Of a stretch of 6,931 bases of DNA, positions 1-6,451 are shown one piece after another; position 1 is the first letter of the stretch, and every line of letters starts with the position of its first letter. The translations under genes and the position numbers were made by a program. This DNA is from Erysipelotrichia bacterium (GTDB taxonomy: Bacteria > Bacillota_I > Bacilli_A > Erysipelotrichales > Erysipelotrichaceae): positions 1 through 6,931 of the forward strand of contig SAAR01000182.1 in NCBI GenBank assembly GCA_009916335.1, read 5' to 3'. The notes under the pieces were generated by a model, which worked only from the letters and a program-made list of their open reading frames with translations, made no database searches and had not been told where the DNA came from.

Positions 1-1
1 T

Positions 2-721
2 GGAAAACCATTTATACCAGCTGATTATCATATTGGTTACATGCCTGAGGAAAGAGGAATGTATCCTAAGAAAAAAGTCATTGATCAATTGATCTATTTT
101 GCACAGTTGAAAGGTTTTTCCAAAGCAGAGGCGAAAGCAAGTGGGTTACACTTATTAGAAAAATTAGCCATTTTAGATTATGCAAATCGTAAGATGGAAA
201 CTTTGTCCAAAGGGAATCAGCAAAAAGTACAACTTGCACAAACACTGATCTGTTCACCTGACATCATTATTTTAGATGAGCCATTTAGTGGTTTAGATCC
301 CGTTAATTCACAACTGTTAAAAGATTTGATTTTAGAGGAAATAGCCAAGGGAAAATTAGTTATTTTTTCAAGTCATCAAATGAGTTATGTAGAAGAATTT
401 TGTGAAGATATTGTGATCTTAAATCGTGGAGAAATTGTTTTATCAGGGAATTTAAAAGAAATCCAAAAACAATATGGGAAACAAAAAGGAATTTTAAGTG
501 TAAATCAATATAGTTGTGAAGCATTAGCACAGTATTGTACAAAACACTTACAAGCATATTTACAAGTAGAACAAATGAAAAAAGAATATATCGTTTTCAC
601 TTATAAAAAAAGTAAGCAAGAGTGTATGGAAGTATTCACAAATGAGAAATTAGATGTTGCATTATTTGGGGATTATAAACCATCATTAACGGATATTTTT
701 GTAAAGGAAGCAGGTGAATAG
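2..721 (+). CDS. ABC transporter ATP-binding protein, YhaQ/NatA-like (5' end missing)
   Basis: This is the cytoplasmic ATPase subunit of an ABC-2 type exporter; it powers the membrane protein encoded just downstream. The reading frame is open from base 2, so the start codon and Walker A lie outside the window; 239 residues remain and roughly 60 are missing. In visible numbering, the Q-loop-side motif GYMPEERGMYP starts near residue 12, the ABC signature LSKGNQQK is at 68-75, Walker B IIILDEP with D-loop SGLD is at about 88-98, and the switch histidine of SSHQM is at 125. After the ATPase core a tail of about 80 residues matches the position of the DUF4162 domain typical of this subgroup (COG4152; YhaQ in Bacillus). 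The ATG at 41 is internal, since homology continues upstream of it. The stop overlaps or nearly abuts the permease start, indicating an operon. The substrate cannot be read from sequence; Na+ is known for NatAB, but this subgroup is mostly uncharacterised. Confidence 0.93.
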   Translation, partial: GKPFIPADYHIGYMPEERGMYPKKKVIDQLIYFAQLKGFSKAEAKASGLHLLEKLAILDYANRKMETLSKGNQQKVQLAQTLICSPDIIILDEPFSGLDPVNSQLLKDLILEEIAKGKLVIFSSHQMSYVEEFCEDIVILNRGEIVLSGNLKEIQKQYGKQKGILSVNQYSCEALAQYCTKHLQAYLQVEQMKKEYIVFTYKKSKQECMEVFTNEKLDVALFGDYKPSLTDIFVKEAGE

Positions 722-722
722 G

Positions 723-1955
723 ATGAAAGTATTTGCGACGATTTTTAAATTTGAATTATTTGAATTAATGAAAAGCAAAGCCTATAAAATAACAACGATT
801 TTATTTTTATTGATTGCGGTGATAGGTTTGTCATTACCGACAATCTTTCCTTCCATGTTACAAAGTGATAGTAGTGATGTGATGAATCAATTTAATGAAA
901 AAGTAAATTTTGCTCTTTATGATGAAAAAAATGTTTTAGCATCAAAAGAAATATTCAGTAGTCTTTTTCCTAAAGCAACGATTCAGGAAGTAAGTTCTGT
1001 TAAAGAGATGGAAACCCTTGTTCAAGATAAAAAAGTAGATGCAGGTTTTCATATTCAAGATGAATTGAAGTTTGACTACTATGTGTTGAATTCAGATATG
1101 GTGGATATGAAGTCGACTGCTTTTGGTGAAGTGTTAACTTTAAATTATAAAAATAAAATGTTGATCAATGCAGGGGTTAATGCACAAGAGGCAAATGCGA
1201 TTGCCAATGCCCATGCAACCTTTACTACACATACATTAGGTAGTGATGGAGCGAATAATATTATGTATACCTTTATTTTAATTATGGTGATTTACATGGT
1301 TATCATTTTATATGGTAATAGTATTGCGACAAGTGTAGCCAGTGAAAAAGGAAATCGTACGATGGAACTATTAGTAACGAGTGCAAATCCTAATGCCCTT
1401 ATATTTGGAAAAGTATTAGCGGGTTGTTTAGCGGCGATAATACAAATTGGTTTATTGATTGCAAGTGCTAAATTGATGTATACCTTAAATGGTGAAGCAT
1501 GGAATGGTATGTTAGACTTTATTTTTAATATTCCAATGGATGTATTAGGTGCCTTTGCCATCTTTGGTATCTTTGGTTTTATCTTCTATGCGTTTATCTT
1601 TGGAGCGTTAGGTGCCTTAGTATCTAAAAGTGAAGATGTTAACTCATCATCAACACCAATTACAATTGTCTTTATCGTTATCTACTTTGTTGTGTATACA
1701 GGGGTAATGAGTGATCCATCTAGTTTACTATTTACTATTACATCATTTGTCCCATTTTCTTCACCGATGGCGATGTTTGCTCGTATGGCAATGGTAGATG
1801 TACCATTCATTGAAGTATTGATTTCTTTAGCAATCTTAATTGCCTCTACCATTATCATTGGTATGGGAGCAGCTAAAATCTATCGTAGAGCAACTTTAAT
1901 GTATGGGAATCAGATTAAATTAAGTCAGGCATTAAAATGGTTCACTAAAAAATAA
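723..1955 (+). CDS. ABC-2 type transporter permease, NatB/YhaP-like
   Basis: This is the integral membrane half of the exporter, partner of the ATPase just upstream. From ATG 723 it is 410 residues. One membrane segment lies near 22-43, followed by an outward-facing loop of about 135 residues (44-178). Five more hydrophobic segments lie near 180-203, 226-249, 275-299, 313-330 and 361-384, which is the ABC2_membrane_3/NatB layout. A family-like stretch, SEKGNRTMELLVTSANP then GKVLAG, lies between segments 2 and 3. Two starts are possible: GTG 714, with AAAGGA five bases upstream and an 8-base overlap with the ATPase gene, or ATG 723, with AGGTGA (712-717) five bases upstream. I prefer ATG 723 because of the codon, but the difference is only three residues. 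Translational coupling to the ATPase is likely either way. The family includes Na+ and peptide/antibiotic exporters; nothing here identifies the cargo. Confidence 0.93.
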   Translation: MKVFATIFKFELFELMKSKAYKITTILFLLIAVIGLSLPTIFPSMLQSDSSDVMNQFNEKVNFALYDEKNVLASKEIFSSLFPKATIQEVSSVKEMETLVQDKKVDAGFHIQDELKFDYYVLNSDMVDMKSTAFGEVLTLNYKNKMLINAGVNAQEANAIANAHATFTTHTLGSDGANNIMYTFILIMVIYMVIILYGNSIATSVASEKGNRTMELLVTSANPNALIFGKVLAGCLAAIIQIGLLIASAKLMYTLNGEAWNGMLDFIFNIPMDVLGAFAIFGIFGFIFYAFIFGALGALVSKSEDVNSSSTPITIVFIVIYFVVYTGVMSDPSSLLFTITSFVPFSSPMAMFARMAMVDVPFIEVLISLAILIASTIIIGMGAAKIYRRATLMYGNQIKLSQALKWFTKK

Positions 1956-1964
1956 CAGCAATAT

Positions 1965-1994
1965 AAGGTAAGTGTAAAATACTTGCCTTTTTAT
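1965..1994 (+). terminator. Rho-independent terminator after the ABC transporter operon
   Basis: A 9-bp stem (AAGGTAAGT at 1965-1973 with ACTTGCCTT at 1981-1989, one G-U pair) has a 7-base loop and is followed by a run of T (1988-1992). It begins ten bases after the permease stop, so it separates the exporter operon from rimO. Confidence 0.85.
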
Positions 1995-2024
1995 GTGCAA
2001 ACTACATTATTTTAAATGAATTTC

Positions 2025-2033
2025 TGTTATAAT
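2025..2033 (+). promoter_or_regulatory. Extended -10 promoter for rimO
   Basis: TGTTATAAT gives a perfect TATAAT (2028-2033) with the TGn extension. The hexamer 17 bases upstream (CATTAT at 2005-2010) is a poor -35, which is normal for extended -10 promoters. The start of transcription would fall near 2040, leaving a very short leader that still contains GAGAGG as a ribosome binding site. It lies directly after the upstream terminator, which supports its use. Confidence 0.6.
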
Positions 2034-2055
2034 CTTAGGGAGAGGTAAGATGTTT

Positions 2056-3357
2056 ATGAAAATTGGATTTATATCATTAGGTTGTAGTAAAAATTTAGTC
2101 GATAGTGAAACAATGATGGGAATGCTAACACAAGGAGGGCATACCTTAGTCAATGAGCCTTCACTAGCCGATGCGATTATTATTAATACATGTGGTTTTA
2201 TTGATCCTGCTAAAGAAGAAGCGATTAATACGATTTTAGAAATGGCAGAATATAAAAAACAAAATTTACAGAAATTAATTGTGGCTGGTTGTCTAGCACA
2301 GCGTTATAAAGAAGATTTAACTTTAGAAATGCCTGAAGTTGATCGTTTTATTTCAATTAAGGAATATCCACACTTACATGAAATATTGGCGAAGGAATTA
2401 GGTAATCCATTAACTAGTTATAGTAAAAGTGAACGTTTGCTTTCTTCTAAACCATGGACAGCGTATTTAAAAATTGCAGAGGGTTGTTCTAATCATTGCA
2501 CCTATTGTGCGATTCCTTTAATTCGTGGCGATAATGTTTCATATCCTTTAGAACAGATTGTTTTACAGGCAAAGGAATTAGCGAAAAAAGGAGTGAAAGA
2601 GTTAGTGATCATTGCCCAAGATACAACGAAGTATGGGGTAGATTTATACAAGAAAAGAGCGTTGCTTAAAGTGTTAGAAGAAGTTAATCAGATTGCAGGG
2701 TTCCACTGGATACGAGTGCTTTATATGTATCCTGATGAAATAGATGAATCGTTAATTGAAGGAATGAGTCAATTAGATAAAGTATTGCCTTATTTCGATA
2801 TTCCTATGCAACATGCATCAAATCGTATGTTGAAACTGATGAATCGTAGAGGGAGCAAAGAAGATGTATTAAAGACGATTGCTAGTATTCGTTCGCACTT
2901 TAAATATCCTACGTTACGCACAACTTTCATTGTTGGTTTCCCAGAGGAAAGCGAGGCAGACTTTGAAGAAATGGTTGCCTTTGTAAAACAAGTCAAATGG
3001 AACAGTATGGGGGCGTTTACTTATTCTCCTGAGGAAGATACACCTGCTTATGAAATGTTAGATCAGATCGAAGAAAGTGTAAAAGAGGAACGTTTAACAA
3101 AACTGATGAGTATACAAAAAGAAATATCATTAGCAAACAATCAAGCGATGATTGGCGAAGTGATTGAGGTGTTAGTTGAATCACAAGATGGTTTAGTAGG
3201 GAAATATCGAGGTCGTTCTTCTTTTAATGCACCTGATGATGTCGATGGATTAGTTATTTTCAAAAGTGAGCGTGTGATTGAATTTGGTAGCTTTGTGAAG
3301 GTAAAAATTATAGATGCTTTACCTTATGATTTAATTGGAGAAGAATATCTTGATTAG
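2056..3357 (+). CDS. rimO: Ribosomal protein S12 methylthiotransferase RimO
   Basis: RimO is a radical-SAM enzyme that adds a methylthio group to the beta carbon of a conserved aspartate of ribosomal protein S12 in the small subunit. The 433-residue product is a normal full length. The N-terminal MTTase domain starts with the diagnostic ISLGCSKNLVDSE, and its cluster-binding cysteines are C10, C46 and C79. The radical-SAM motif CSNHCTYC supplies C144, C148 and C151 for the second 4Fe-4S cluster. The last 65 or so residues form a TRAM domain. The SLGCSKNLVDSE block distinguishes it from the tRNA enzyme MiaB. I chose ATG 2056 because family members start MKIGFISLG; ATG 2050 would add MF and is served by GGGAG at 2038-2042, while GAGGT at 2042-2046 suits 2056. 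The gene has its own promoter and its end overlaps the glycosylase gene, suggesting cotranscription. Confidence 0.96.
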   Translation: MKIGFISLGCSKNLVDSETMMGMLTQGGHTLVNEPSLADAIIINTCGFIDPAKEEAINTILEMAEYKKQNLQKLIVAGCLAQRYKEDLTLEMPEVDRFISIKEYPHLHEILAKELGNPLTSYSKSERLLSSKPWTAYLKIAEGCSNHCTYCAIPLIRGDNVSYPLEQIVLQAKELAKKGVKELVIIAQDTTKYGVDLYKKRALLKVLEEVNQIAGFHWIRVLYMYPDEIDESLIEGMSQLDKVLPYFDIPMQHASNRMLKLMNRRGSKEDVLKTIASIRSHFKYPTLRTTFIVGFPEESEADFEEMVAFVKQVKWNSMGAFTYSPEEDTPAYEMLDQIEESVKEERLTKLMSIQKEISLANNQAMIGEVIEVLVESQDGLVGKYRGRSSFNAPDDVDGLVIFKSERVIEFGSFVKVKIIDALPYDLIGEEYLD

Positions 3358-3835
3358 TGGCTTTGCACCGATTGTTACAAAAGATGCCAAGGTACTCATT
3401 TTAGGTTCTATGCCATCCATTGTTTCACTTGAAAAAAGTGAGTATTATGGCTTTAAACAAAATCGTTTTTGGAAAGTAATCGCTACTTATTTCAATACGA
3501 CACTGCACAATTATGAAGAAAAGGTAAAATGCATTCAAGCAAATAAGATCATGTTATGGGATATTATTAAAGTGTGTGAGCGAAAAGGTTCACTTGATGC
3601 AAATATTAAAAATGAAGAAGTGAATGATATAGCGATGCTTTTAAAACAATATCCTAGCATACAAACGATTATATGTAATGGTAAGAAAAGCTACATACTG
3701 TATCAAAAGTATTTTGCTCATCTACAAATAGAATGTCTTAGTCTACCTTCCACCAGTAATGCGAATCGTATGATGGATGAAAAAGAACTCATGATACAAT
3801 GGCATCATGCACTTAAAAAGGCATTCATGAAATAA
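3350..3835 (+). CDS. DNA-deoxyinosine glycosylase (UDG superfamily, family 6 type)
   Basis: This enzyme is a cytoplasmic base-excision repair glycosylase expected to remove hypoxanthine formed by adenine deamination in DNA. From TTG 3350 it has 161 residues. Motif 1 reads LGSMPS at 18-23, then YYGFKQNRFW at 32-41; N38 corresponds to the asparagine reported as catalytic in this family. A family block LWDIIKVCERKGSLD follows near 69-83, and the second active-site loop is LPSTSNANR at 132-140. The start matters: an upstream TTG at 3335 is in frame but has no ribosome binding site. TTG 3350 has GGAGAAG (3337-3343) six bases upstream and gives the N terminus MISGFAP, which is where relatives begin. 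The start overlaps the last codons of rimO, so translation is probably coupled to it. A general uracil-DNA glycosylase activity cannot be excluded from sequence alone. Confidence 0.88.
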   Translation: MISGFAPIVTKDAKVLILGSMPSIVSLEKSEYYGFKQNRFWKVIATYFNTTLHNYEEKVKCIQANKIMLWDIIKVCERKGSLDANIKNEEVNDIAMLLKQYPSIQTIICNGKKSYILYQKYFAHLQIECLSLPSTSNANRMMDEKELMIQWHHALKKAFMK

Positions 3836-3851
3836 ATAAGATTATAAAAAT

Positions 3852-3890
3852 AGCGTTAAACCTTCTATTAAAAGGCTTAACGCTTCTTTT
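3852..3890. terminator. Bidirectional hairpin terminator between the glycosylase and tRNA-Lys genes
   Basis: The outer stem AGCGTTAA (3852-3859) pairs with TTAACGCT (3877-3884). After one A/C mismatch an inner CCTT/AAGG stem closes a small loop. On + it is followed by TTCTTTT and ends the rimO-glycosylase unit. On - the flanking + bases AAAAAT (3846-3851) give ATTTTT after the hairpin, so it can also end the tRNA transcript. Confidence 0.85.
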
Positions 3891-3895
3891 ATAAA

Positions 3896-3971
3896 TGGTG
3901 TCCTGATAGGGATTCGAACCCTAGACCCACTGATTAAGAGTCAGTTGCTCTACCAACTGAGCTATCAAGAC
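3896..3971 (-). tRNA. tRNA-Lys (anticodon CUU)
   Basis: Read on the minus strand, this gives a 76-nt cloverleaf including an encoded CCA (3898-3896). The acceptor stem GTCTTGA pairs with TCAGGAC (one G-U), with discriminator A. The D-loop is AGCTCAGTTGGTAGAGC and the T-arm contains GGTTCGAATCC. The anticodon arm is ACTGA-CTCTTAA-TCAGT, with CTT at 3938-3936, which decodes AAG lysine codons. It is a standalone gene with its own promoter just upstream and the shared hairpin just downstream. Confidence 0.97.
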
Positions 3972-3976
3972 ATAGC

Positions 3977-4006
3977 AATTAGTGCTAAATTATTATAGCA
4001 CTAATT
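3977..4006. repeat. Perfect 11-bp inverted repeat in front of tRNA-Lys
   Basis: AATTAGTGCTA (3977-3987) is the exact reverse complement of TAGCACTAATT (3996-4006), separated by 8 A/T-rich bases. It fills most of the gap between the sulfotransferase stop and the tRNA. No T-run follows on either strand, so it is a poor intrinsic terminator. It overlaps the -10 box of the tRNA promoter and could be an operator or an RNA hairpin at the end of the sulfotransferase message. Confidence 0.8.
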
Positions 4007-4021
4007 AAAACGATTTGTCTA
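3992..4021 (-). promoter_or_regulatory. Promoter of tRNA-Lys
   Basis: On the minus strand TAGACA (4021-4016, one mismatch to TTGACA) is followed after 18 bases by a perfect TATAAT (3997-3992), preceded by TGC as in an extended -10. Transcription would start near 3985, about 14 bases before the mature tRNA 5' end. The -10 box lies within the inverted repeat at 3977-4006. Confidence 0.65.
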
Positions 4022-4032
4022 TACCCTTTTGC

Positions 4033-5688
4033 TTAAACTTTAGATGAAAAATAGATGCCATCAAAACGATACTTAAAGATGCGATATGCATATTTTTCAG
4101 CGTTGTAGTTAAATTGAGCAATTAAATTTCCTTGTTCATCATATTCATTAAAGCAATGGGACTTTCCTGAACTAGTGATGATATGATTTTCATAATTTTG
4201 TACATTGCTAACGATACTTGAATAAGGCAAGGACACACTTTCCACTAAACGATAGGTACCTGCTTTTTCATCTACTAAATATTTATAGTAATAGGATTGT
4301 GTTCCATCTGTATAGCTACCTGCTCCTACAAATGCAGAATAATCTAAATCAGGTCTTGTTCTTGAACTAGTAAAGTTGTTGTTGAACATAATTAAATAGT
4401 ATTGACTATCACTTAACGTATCGTCTTTTTCATAGGTAATTGAATGTTGCCCTGATTGTGAAATAAAGCTGCCTTCTTTGTTTAATAATAAATCAGCGTA
4501 AACACTATCTGTATATAGACTTTCATCACTAATCATATAATCAATACTTGGTTGATGATCTATATTATCAATCTTAATAATGGTACTTAATTCTCTGGAG
4601 CTGACAATGAGTGAATCATCTTTTAATGTTAAAGAATTTAAATGAATCCAATCTAATTCATCACCTCCATAAGTGTTCCCTTCCTCTGGTAAAGTTGCTG
4701 CTTGATAAAGCTTAGGCAACAAAGTTTTCATATCGACTAATTTACTTACTTTTTTGGTGGTTAAATCAAGGGCAATAATCACATCTTCAATTGTATCACT
4801 TCCTTTTTCATTTACCAGTATTAACAAGCGATGATTTTGTTCATCATAGATAAAATCATGGTGTTGTTCATACCCATCGAAGTTATAAATATTAATAATT
4901 TTACCTAAGCTATTCACTTGGATAAAACCATTTTTCTTATAGGCATACAACATTGTGTCATCAATGAATAAAAGACGATCACTACGATAGTTTTTTAATA
5001 CATATTCACTGCGTAATACCCCTTCATTATCATAGAGATAAATATTAGATTGAAAGTTTTTATCCAATCCAAACACTGCATATAAGCCATTGCTTAATGG
5101 TGTTGAGGAAGAATTGCTTACTTCTAAAACCTCGTTGCTCTCACTTGCAGAATTAGGCATTTGAATCGTATAAGTTTGTTTCTTTATACATTGTTCCTCT
5201 TGTAAATACTCGATGGTAAGCTTGTTACTTTCCCCATACACAAAGCCGATGAACTGATAGGCGTAGGTGTTTGTATCAATTTGATTCGTTTTTGCTATTT
5301 GTATGTAATCACTAATGTTATCATCATCAACGTGTATCGTATATTTGATTTGATACGCTACATCACTTTTAAAAGTGTAGTAAAAAGATGCTGTGTTTGT
5401 GCCATAAGGATTATAGATAAGTACGCTGTTTTGACTTTTATTCACTAATTGAGCAATCTTTTTTTCTATTGCATTTTGATACCCATTTGTAAAAATAGAC
5501 ATACTTTCTTCTTTTTGTACACGATAAACATTCTCTCCTAAAGCAGTATCTACATAAAGTGAGGTATTCCATTCATACCAATAGGCATTTTGATGAGTTA
5601 TGGCATTCACAATTGTTTGAAAATTCAAACAGATGATGAGTGCTGCTGAAATGCATAATAGAAGTAAAAAGGTAAGTCTTTTTTTCAT
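4033..5688 (-). CDS. Exported aryl-sulfate sulfotransferase (AssT family)
   Basis: This enzyme transfers a sulfuryl group from one phenolic sulfate ester to another phenol, without PAPS, outside the cytoplasm. The product has 551 residues. Residues 1-28 are a basic start plus a hydrophobic segment; cleavage after VNA (residue 29) is plausible, otherwise the segment is a membrane anchor. No proper lipobox is seen. Residues about 35-180 match the position of the N-terminal beta domain, and the rest is the propeller (PF05935 type). Residues matching those known as catalytic in the E. coli enzyme are all present: EQHHDF (H276/H277), DWIHLNS (H349), SSREL (R365) and GQHS (H415, the position of the histidine that carries the sulfate). 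The disulfide pair of the E. coli protein is not evident; the only mature-region cysteines are C167 and C512. An excellent AGGAGG lies six bases before ATG. It is divergent from the small peptide gene. A comparable enzyme is known from the gut isolate Eubacterium A-44. The natural substrate is unknown. Confidence 0.9.
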   Translation of the reverse strand: MKKRLTFLLLLCISAALIICLNFQTIVNAITHQNAYWYEWNTSLYVDTALGENVYRVQKEESMSIFTNGYQNAIEKKIAQLVNKSQNSVLIYNPYGTNTASFYYTFKSDVAYQIKYTIHVDDDNISDYIQIAKTNQIDTNTYAYQFIGFVYGESNKLTIEYLQEEQCIKKQTYTIQMPNSASESNEVLEVSNSSSTPLSNGLYAVFGLDKNFQSNIYLYDNEGVLRSEYVLKNYRSDRLLFIDDTMLYAYKKNGFIQVNSLGKIINIYNFDGYEQHHDFIYDEQNHRLLILVNEKGSDTIEDVIIALDLTTKKVSKLVDMKTLLPKLYQAATLPEEGNTYGGDELDWIHLNSLTLKDDSLIVSSRELSTIIKIDNIDHQPSIDYMISDESLYTDSVYADLLLNKEGSFISQSGQHSITYEKDDTLSDSQYYLIMFNNNFTSSRTRPDLDYSAFVGAGSYTDGTQSYYYKYLVDEKAGTYRLVESVSLPYSSIVSNVQNYENHIITSSGKSHCFNEYDEQGNLIAQFNYNAEKYAYRIFKYRFDGIYFSSKV

Positions 5689-5709
5689 ATTGCTCCTCCT
5701 TGCGTTTGT

Positions 5710-5741
5710 ATTATATAGGCACTTTTTGACGAAAATGTGAA
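5710..5741 (-). promoter_or_regulatory. Likely promoter of the aryl-sulfate sulfotransferase gene
   Basis: On the minus strand a CTATATAATA stretch holds overlapping -10 candidates: TATAAT (5715-5710) and TATATA (5717-5712). TTCACA (5741-5736, one mismatch to TTGACA) is 18 bases before the latter. The predicted start lies only 15-17 bases before ATG, with the ribosome binding site at 5700-5695. The -10 is convincing and the -35 is tentative. Confidence 0.45.
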
Positions 5742-5766
5742 AGTTTTAAAAATATTTTACGAAAAT
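5725..5766. repeat. 12-bp direct repeat in the divergent intergenic region
   Basis: TTTGACGAAAAT (5725-5736) and TTTTACGAAAAT (5755-5766) match at 11 of 12 positions with a 30-bp period. The first copy lies between the -35 and -10 of the sulfotransferase promoter, and the second is about 50 bases before the peptide start. It could be a regulator-binding pair, but the region is very AT-rich and chance is possible. No convincing promoter for the peptide gene was found: TATCAT at 5794-5799 is a possible -10 but is very close to the ribosome binding site. Confidence 0.4.
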
Positions 5767-5818
5767 TTTTATATTTTTTGAAAAAAAAGCATATATCATA
5801 GTAGGGAGGTGAAAACAT

Positions 5819-5983
5819 ATGAGCAGAGAACTTAGTGTATTAGAAATGAAATCTTATTATGGAGGAGCGATTTCATGGATTACATGTATTTGTATTGCTG
5901 GTGGTGTGGCAGCCATATACAAAATTCTTTTCTCTGGTAGAGGTTCCATCAATTTAGGACCTTTTAGAGCCACTTGGGGCTAA
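5819..5983 (+). CDS. Small double-glycine-leader peptide precursor (putative bacteriocin or signal peptide)
   Basis: This 54-codon gene has a very strong ribosome binding site, AGGGAGGTG at 5803-5811, seven bases before ATG. The product begins MSRELSVLEMKSYYGG. This fits the leader consensus LSxxELxxIxGG of class II bacteriocins and peptide pheromones: L5, S6, E9, M10 for Leu, Y13 for the hydrophobic position, and G15-G16. Leaders of this kind are known to be cut after GG during export by C39-peptidase ABC transporters. The predicted 38-residue core has a hydrophobic half (residues 17-38, with C23, C25 and a second GG at 28-29). A basic, glycine-rich tail, SGRGSINLGPFRATWG, follows. It is divergent from the sulfotransferase and 50 bases upstream of the SPOR gene, with no terminator between. 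I do not recognise a named family. An alternative is a small single-span membrane protein. No exporter or clear immunity gene is in the window. Confidence 0.75.
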   Translation: MSRELSVLEMKSYYGGAISWITCICIAGGVAAIYKILFSGRGSINLGPFRATWG

Positions 5984-6033
5984 TTTATCATAATTACTAA
6001 TGCATCATCATACAAAGGAATAGGAGGATTTTT

Positions 6034-6447
6034 ATGAGAAATCGAAAACTAATCTATTTTTTTGCCCTCAGCCTTTCTATTATCTTTTCCCTATTTTATC
6101 TTCTTGTTTTTCATTACTACATTCCCTCTGATAAAGAGGATAAACAAACCACCTTGTATTTAAATCAAATTGGTTTATATAAGGAGGAAAGCAATGCACA
6201 AAAGGTGCAATCTGATTTGCAAAGTAAGCAGATTAGTAGCTACTTATATAAAAAAGATGATATTTATGTGGTTGTGTGTGGAGTGAGTGAAATAGAAAAA
6301 GAAACGCAAAAAGTAGAGGAACAATTGAAAAATCAAGCCTATTCTTATTTGAGTAAAAAGATTGCAATTAAAGATGATGAAATTAGTACCTTAATTGAAG
6401 CAAAGCAGTATCAAAAAGCATTGGAGATGATAGGAAATCAAAGTTAA
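6034..6447 (+). CDS. Membrane-anchored SPOR-domain protein
   Basis: This 137-residue protein has a short basic N terminus, one membrane span at about 7-28, a charged linker, and a SPOR-like domain at about 40-113. The domain shows two related halves: LYLNQIGLYKEESNAQKV followed by a helix, then DDIYVVVCGV followed by a second helix. SPOR domains bind denuded septal peptidoglycan, so the protein is expected to sit in the membrane with the domain outside, probably at division or sporulation septa. AGGAGGA (6022-6028) lies five bases before ATG. It is four bases upstream of radC. In Bacillus subtilis the SPOR protein SpoIIB is encoded just before maf-radC-mreB, so this may be its positional counterpart, although it is much shorter. 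Because it follows a bacteriocin-like gene, an immunity role is an alternative, but the SPOR pattern argues against it. The domain call rests on pattern and not on a search. Confidence 0.8.
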   Translation: MRNRKLIYFFALSLSIIFSLFYLLVFHYYIPSDKEDKQTTLYLNQIGLYKEESNAQKVQSDLQSKQISSYLYKKDDIYVVVCGVSEIEKETQKVEEQLKNQAYSYLSKKIAIKDDEISTLIEAKQYQKALEMIGNQS

Positions 6448-6451
6448 AGAG

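Noticed and set aside
360..557. Minus-strand 65-codon frame opposite the ABC ATPase gene.
   Set aside because: It lies fully within a well-supported ATPase gene on the other strand, has no binding site and no recognisable protein features.
1292..1561. Minus-strand 89-codon frame opposite the permease gene.
   Set aside because: It is a shadow of the membrane-spanning codons of the permease; no independent support.
2..1955. The ABC exporter at the left edge as the exporter of the double-glycine peptide.
   Set aside because: It is a NatA/NatB-type two-gene exporter without a C39 peptidase domain, and is separated by several unrelated units and a terminator.
2790..2996. Minus-strand 68-codon frame inside rimO.
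   Set aside because: It is fully contained in rimO, whose protein motifs are unambiguous.
3977..4006. Calling the inverted repeat an intrinsic terminator of the sulfotransferase gene.
   Set aside because: No T-run follows the hairpin on the minus strand, and a good tRNA promoter overlaps it. It was kept as an inverted repeat of unknown role.
4033..5688. Lipoprotein signal in the sulfotransferase N terminus (cysteines at 12 and 20).
   Set aside because: The residues before either cysteine do not fit a lipobox; a cleavable signal or membrane anchor fits better.
5875..5940. A 21-codon out-of-frame reading frame inside the peptide gene, starting ATG 5875 and preceded by GGAGGAG at 5861-5867.
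   Set aside because: The binding-site look-alike is made by the two glycine codons and the next codon of the leader. The product is Trp/Cys-rich with no pattern, while the longer frame has a clear leader.
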